The notes below the pieces were generated by a model. That model did not search any database. It saw only the letters and a list, made by a program, of their open reading frames with translations, and was not told where the DNA came from. Below, in pieces: positions 59,955 through 64,000 of a DNA stretch of 64,000 bases. How positions within the stretch are numbered: the first letter of the stretch is position 1; every line of letters starts with the position of its first letter. This DNA comes from Roseibacillus persicicus. Lineage in GTDB: Bacteria; Verrucomicrobiota; Verrucomicrobiia; Verrucomicrobiales; Akkermansiaceae. The position numbers and the translations under genes are program-made. Location: the NCBI RefSeq assembly GCF_014651675.1, contig NZ_BMXI01000015.1:62001-126000 (forward strand), given 5' to 3'.

Positions 59955-61316
59955 ATGAAAGATTACTTCATTCGCCGCTTACTCTTGGTCCCTGTGACCA
60001 TGCTTGGAGTGACCTTTCTGGTCTTTCTCATTACTCGGGCTGCTCCTGGTGGTCCCTTGGAAAAGGCGATGATGGAAGCGCAGATGGCGTCTGATGGCGG
60101 CGGCAGCGGAGGCGGTCGCCAGCAAGCCGGGGGATTGGACGAGGAGACTATCGAGGCCAATGAGGAGGAGTTTGGTTACGACAAGCCGGTCGGCATCGCA
60201 TACCTGCAATGGCTCGGTCTGTGGCAACGCGAGCGGGCGATCTCCAAGAGCGAATTCTATGAACGAGGCGAAGACAGTCTCGGCTCCGACCTGATCAAGG
60301 ATCCTGAGAATGAGACCCTGGTTGTTCTCAAGGGAGGAGTGGGGAGGGAAGTCTTTGTTAGAAAAGACGGGAATACTGCGACCAAGGCCTTTTACGTTGA
60401 TGCACCCAAGGAATCTCTCTCGGGAAACGGATGGAAGGTGCGCATCGAAAGTCCTCGCGATCGCAAGCTCCGCTGGGTTCGTCGGGAAGGAAAGAAGATT
60501 GATAAAGCGCCTGACTACAAGCCACGGGCAGTGATCTATCAGGCCAAGCTTTCGGGTGTTCTGCAAGGGGACTTTGGGCAGTCCAAGCAATTCGGAGATC
60601 CTGTTCTCAGTCTGATTGGCGACCGCATCCCGATCGCTCTTTATTTTGGAATTCTTACAACCATCATCACCTACTCGGTGTGCCTTCCGCTTGGAATTCT
60701 CAAGGCGATCAAGCACCGGACCTTTCTAGATAATGCGACTTCAATTCTCATTTTCGTCGGCTACTCCGTGCCGGGTTTTGCCTTGGGCGCACTTATGGTA
60801 GTCTACCTGGCTGCGCGGGCGGGATGGTTTCCGATGTTCGGTCTGGACTCGCCGGAGCTGGCTGACATGGACTGGTGGTCTTGGGAGCGGATTGTGGATC
60901 GCGCCCATCACACCGTGCTGCCCCTGATCTGCTATGTGGTTGGGAGCTTCGCTTTTTTAACCATGATGATGAAGAACAGTCTGATGGACAACCTGGCGTC
61001 CGACTATGTGCGGACCGCTGTGGCCAAGGGCGTCAATTACCGCCGGGCGGTCTTCAAGCACGCCTTCCGCAACTCGATCATTCCGGTGGCCTCAACCTTG
61101 GGCCAACTCATTACCGTCCTGGTGGGGGGCAGCATCCTGATTGAGAGCGTCTTCGATATTCAGGGCTTTGGCCTGTTGCAGTATCAGGCGCTGTTAGGTC
61201 GGGATACTCCGGTCATTATGGGCACCCTGACCATCGCGGCCTTTCTGCTGGTGGTCGGCAATATCTTATCGGACTTCATCGTGGCGATGATTGATCCCCG
61301 CGTGAAATTCAACTGA
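59955..61316 (+). CDS. Peptide-type ABC transporter permease (DppB/YejB-like) with large insert
   Basis: The 453-residue protein starts with the DppB membrane segment (RRLLLVPVTMLGVTFLVFLI TRAAPG) and ends with the permease core (GILTTIITYSVCLPLGILKA, EAA loop DYVRTAVAKGVNYRRAVFKH). Between them are about 170 polar residues (WLGLWQRERAISKSEFYERG, FVRKDGNTATKAFYVDAPKE), where typical DppB/YejB have a short periplasmic loop, so the protein is about 100-130 residues longer than usual. It forms one half of the inner-membrane channel for peptides. First gene of a three-gene operon. Confidence 0.9.
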   Translation: MKDYFIRRLLLVPVTMLGVTFLVFLITRAAPGGPLEKAMMEAQMASDGGGSGGGRQQAGGLDEETIEANEEEFGYDKPVGIAYLQWLGLWQRERAISKSEFYERGEDSLGSDLIKDPENETLVVLKGGVGREVFVRKDGNTATKAFYVDAPKESLSGNGWKVRIESPRDRKLRWVRREGKKIDKAPDYKPRAVIYQAKLSGVLQGDFGQSKQFGDPVLSLIGDRIPIALYFGILTTIITYSVCLPLGILKAIKHRTFLDNATSILIFVGYSVPGFALGALMVVYLAARAGWFPMFGLDSPELADMDWWSWERIVDRAHHTVLPLICYVVGSFAFLTMMMKNSLMDNLASDYVRTAVAKGVNYRRAVFKHAFRNSIIPVASTLGQLITVLVGGSILIESVFDIQGFGLLQYQALLGRDTPVIMGTLTIAAFLLVVGNILSDFIVAMIDPRVKFN

Positions 61317-61326
61317 GGCAAAGACG

Positions 61327-62916
61327 ATGGCAAAACTGATAGGTTGGATTTTAATGATAGGTGCGATCCTCGCTGGGATTGCCGACTGGAACCAGTTCCG
61401 GCTACCCGGGGTGGGGCTGGCCTTCGAGATGACTCGAGACATGGAGTTGTTCATGGACGCTCCTTGGTATTCCGGAGGGCAACTTCCCTGGTTGGGATGG
61501 GCGGTGAATATTCTGGTGTGGATCATTGGTGCTTGGCTGGTGGCCAGCTTTTCGGGGGTGACGAAGTTCCGTCCGCTCACTCTCCGACGGATGCAACGCT
61601 TTCGCGAAATCAAGCGTGGTTACTGGTCCTTGATCACCCTGCTGGTTTTGGGCTTCCTGGCGGCGCTGGACTTTATCGTGGTGGGCTCGGAAGCACTCGC
61701 TGTGCGGCATGAGGGGAAGTGGTCTTTTCCCGCCTTTTCATATGATATTGAAAAGGGTGAGTTCTATGGGATGGAAGGCGAAGGAGCGGCCGGACCGCCC
61801 GATTACCGTCAGTTGAGCAAGTCTTGGAAAGAAGCCGAGTTGGACTCGTTGGTGATCTTTCCGCTTTGGCGATACGCCCCAACCGGTGACGCTATTACCG
61901 CTCTGGCGACTCCTTTGAAGGTGGATGGAGATGTGCTCTATGAAGGACGCAAGCCCTTTAATGGCTATGCATCCAAGGTCTATGATTTGGAGCGCCCCGA
62001 GTTGCGCCACATCAGCTATCGCTTCCGCGACGGTCTGCGCGATGGCCGGGCGGAAGGATGGAATGAGGAGCAAGAACGCGTCTATGGCGCCACGTATCGC
62101 AAGGGCAAGCTGGTCATTGGCTCGGAAAGTTATTCTGGCAAAGGGTCGGTGGAAGAATTTTTGGGAAAGGACACCAGCGAGATTGTCCACGTTCACTTTC
62201 AACCCGCTCCTCCTTCGCGTGATCACTGGCTGGGAACTACCTCCCAAGGGTATGATGTGATCTCGTATCTCTATGGTGGCCTCCAGGCCAACTTCCAGGC
62301 CGCCTTGGTCTACATCCCTTTGGTGTATGGTATCGGAGTCACCATTGGCCTGTTGATGGGGTATTTCGGCGGAACCTTCGATTTGATCGTGCAGCGTTTC
62401 ATCGAGATTCTGTCAAACGTTCCCAGCCTCTTCGTAATTATGATCGTGAGCCTCTCGGTGCCCGCGGCAGTGAAGGAGGACTATGGTCTGTGGATTATTG
62501 TGGGCATCTCGGTGGTCTTTGGATGGATGGGGATGACCTATCTGATGCGGACCTCGGCCTTGAAAGAGAAGTCACGGGACTACATCGCGGCAGCGCGGGT
62601 GATGGGGGCGACCACTCCGCGAATCCTGAGCAAGCATTTGTTACCAAACTCCGTGTCGATTGTGGTGACCTTGATTCCGTTCTCGATCTCCGGGTTGGTC
62701 ATGTCGTTGGCCGCTCTCGATTACCTTGGTTTTGGTGTTCCGGTTCGTTATGCGACCTGGGGCAAGTTGCTTCGCGAAGGTCTTGAGAATCTGTCTTCTC
62801 CCTGGTTGGCAGCGACCGCCTTTTTTGCGCTCGTGAGCCTTCTCGTCCTGGTCACCTTTGTCGGAGAGGCTGTTCGGGAGGCCTTTGATCCGAAAAAATT
62901 CAGCTTCTACAAATGA
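61327..62916 (+). CDS. Peptide-type ABC transporter permease (DppC/YejE-like) with large periplasmic insert
   Basis: The 529-residue protein has three N-terminal hydrophobic segments, the second half being a regular DppC core (YIPLVYGIGVTIGLLMGYFG, EAA loop SRDYIAAARVMGATTPRILS KH, GLVMSLAALDYLGFGVPVR). Residues about 120-310 form a soluble insert with a MORN-like stretch SYRFRDGLRDGRAEGWNEEQ then RVYGATYRKGKLV. Normal DppC/YejE is about 300-370 residues. It is 10 bases after the other permease and overlaps the binding-protein gene by 4. Confidence 0.9.
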   Translation: MAKLIGWILMIGAILAGIADWNQFRLPGVGLAFEMTRDMELFMDAPWYSGGQLPWLGWAVNILVWIIGAWLVASFSGVTKFRPLTLRRMQRFREIKRGYWSLITLLVLGFLAALDFIVVGSEALAVRHEGKWSFPAFSYDIEKGEFYGMEGEGAAGPPDYRQLSKSWKEAELDSLVIFPLWRYAPTGDAITALATPLKVDGDVLYEGRKPFNGYASKVYDLERPELRHISYRFRDGLRDGRAEGWNEEQERVYGATYRKGKLVIGSESYSGKGSVEEFLGKDTSEIVHVHFQPAPPSRDHWLGTTSQGYDVISYLYGGLQANFQAALVYIPLVYGIGVTIGLLMGYFGGTFDLIVQRFIEILSNVPSLFVIMIVSLSVPAAVKEDYGLWIIVGISVVFGWMGMTYLMRTSALKEKSRDYIAAARVMGATTPRILSKHLLPNSVSIVVTLIPFSISGLVMSLAALDYLGFGVPVRYATWGKLLREGLENLSSPWLAATAFFALVSLLVLVTFVGEAVREAFDPKKFSFYK

Positions 62917-64000
62917 GTCTTCTTCGCACCGTTTCATTTTCGTTTCTTGGCCTTGTCCTCTTGCTGCAACTTTGCGGCTGCAAGGACAATGATGAGGTGG
63001 GCAAGATGGGGCTCAATTCCGAGGCCTTCTATGCTCGATACAATCGCTACATCGCCGACTGGTTGGAAGGGGAGAAGCAGCGGGCCAGCGAGGAAATTGC
63101 CAAGATTGAGAAGTCGTTGGCGGAAGCTGCTGATGAGGAGGAACAGAAGCGCCTCCAGAGCTCCCTTGCTGAGTTTCAGCGGCAAGTGGACCGGGCAGAG
63201 TTCCGGCAAGGCCTGGGTGACTTTTTCGCCTTCAAAGACCCCGTCGAACTTCCTGAAAATCTCGTCTGGGAAGATGGAATGGACGCGCCGGATATCGGAG
63301 ACCCAGCGGCCAAGAAGGGTGGTGTTTTCAACTACTTCTGGACGACTTTTCCTCCTACTGTTCGCCAAATTGGTTCCAATTCGAACAACGGGGCCAGAGG
63401 CGACTTGTATGATTTGATCGAGGTCTACCTCGTGCACTTTCATCCGGTGACGCAGCAGATCATTCCCGGGATAGCCAAGGAGTGGGCTCTCTCAGAGGAT
63501 GGCCGCACGGTTTACTTCCGCCTTCATCCCGAGGCGAAATTTAATGACGGGCATCCTATCGAGGCGGAGGATTTTCTCACTTGGGCCCGACTCCGACTCG
63601 CCGATCAAGTGGATTCCATTTACTTCAAGCAGGCTATCCGCGAGCAATTCGCACAGTTCTCGGTCTATGGTCCGCATCTGCTGGGGATTACCTTACCAGA
63701 GGCCAAGTCCAAGGACTTCATGCCCTATGAGTGTGGCTCGATTGGGCCGGGCGCGACTCATTTTTTCAAAGACTTCGGCCCTGACTTTGAGGAGCGTTAT
63801 CAGTGGGTGGTGCCGCCGACGTCCGCACCCTATCGCATGGACCCTGAGGATTTAGTGAAGGGTGAGTCCCTCACTCTCACCCGGGTGGATGACTGGTGGT
63901 TGCGCGATCGCAAGTTCTACCGCAACCGCTTCAATGCCGACAAGATTGTCTATCGGGTGATCAACAACCCGACCAAGGCTTGGGAACTTTTTCGCGCCGG
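62913..64000 (+). CDS. Peptide ABC transporter substrate-binding lipoprotein (partial)
   Basis: The first 362 residues are visible; the gene runs off the right edge. It starts MSLLRTVSFSFLGLVLLLQL then CGC, a lipoprotein signal. A helical, charged N-terminal stretch follows (EGEKQRASEEIAKIEKSLAE, about 40-90). The SBP_bac_5 domain then begins (GVFNYFWTTFPPTVRQIGSN, IIPGIAKEWALSEDGRTVYF, FRLHPEAKFNDGHPIEAEDF). It should deliver oligopeptides, possibly murein peptides, to the two permeases. ATPase genes are presumably beyond the window. Confidence 0.9.
   Translation, partial: MSLLRTVSFSFLGLVLLLQLCGCKDNDEVGKMGLNSEAFYARYNRYIADWLEGEKQRASEEIAKIEKSLAEAADEEEQKRLQSSLAEFQRQVDRAEFRQGLGDFFAFKDPVELPENLVWEDGMDAPDIGDPAAKKGGVFNYFWTTFPPTVRQIGSNSNNGARGDLYDLIEVYLVHFHPVTQQIIPGIAKEWALSEDGRTVYFRLHPEAKFNDGHPIEAEDFLTWARLRLADQVDSIYFKQAIREQFAQFSVYGPHLLGITLPEAKSKDFMPYECGSIGPGATHFFKDFGPDFEERYQWVVPPTSAPYRMDPEDLVKGESLTLTRVDDWWLRDRKFYRNRFNADKIVYRVINNPTKAWELFRA

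Overview
This window looks like a chromosomal piece of a verrucomicrobium, probably Verrucomicrobiales (Roseibacillus, Haloferula, Luteolibacter or Rubritalea type). The reasons are a PVC-type CxxCH heme protein with HEAT-like repeats, three secreted formylglycine sulfatases, two PEP-CTERM proteins, a Tm-1/PEP-hydrolase gene pair, an NTT-type nucleotide transporter, and the usual weak Shine-Dalgarno signals. Base composition is about 60% GC by eye, except for one clearly AT-rich island near 32.5-34.9 kb. This is inference from gene content; no 16S or other marker gene is present. No tRNA, rRNA or CRISPR array was seen.

Layout. 1-3.8 kb: Mrp antiporter genes (an mrpA-mrpB fusion and a partial mrpC) behind a universal stress protein. 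3.9-15.6 kb: a type I restriction-modification island read leftwards in the order hsdM, DUF1016 nuclease, a tiny ORF, hsdS, an AAA/TOPRIM-like ATPase, an hsdR 5' fragment, a rhuM remnant, an AlbA_2 regulator with a SEK repeat, and an intact hsdR. The island carries a clear scar of module replacement. 15.9-30.7 kb: a sulfatase and metabolism block with a Dabb protein, the Tm-1/PEP-hydrolase pair, the heme protein with an exported SDR, an AraC regulator, a nucleotide transporter (and the tail of a lost second copy), and two more sulfatases. 30.9-35.9 kb: a second DUF1016 gene, then a decayed integron (integrase N-terminal fragment, one AT-rich cassette for a GH25-like lipoprotein, an attC-like site), an IS5-type transposase fragment, a PEP-CTERM protein and a truncated HsdR_N-type protein.

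36.3-42.4 kb: a VOC protein diverging from a five-gene catabolic operon (IPMDH/tartrate-type dehydrogenase, cyclase-family hydrolase, four-carbon acid sugar kinase, Gfo/Idh/MocA oxidoreductase, MFS carrier), which I read as uptake and breakdown of a four-carbon acid sugar or its aldose. 42.4-49.4 kb: PEP-CTERM protein, putative glycoside hydrolase, ispD, yqeY-like gene, two pilT-family ATPases and a yqjD/yqjE/yqjK-like envelope-stress trio. 49.6-64 kb: LOG-family and DUF1802 genes, three secreted proteins of unknown function, ribF with a terminator hairpin on its start codon, DUF2752 and TrkA_C membrane proteins, a dicarboxylate symporter, a TAT-exported SGNH hydrolase, cysS, and a Yej/Dpp-type peptide ABC transporter operon whose permeases carry large extra domains.

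The strongest leads are the decayed integron with an attC-like site, the replaced half of the type I R-M operon, the proposed acid-sugar operon that uses an IPMDH-like enzyme where PdxA2 is expected, hairpins in DUF1016 genes, the ribF start-codon terminator, and an over-represented hexamer TGTTAG across the window. All calls are by eye; no database search or computation was run.
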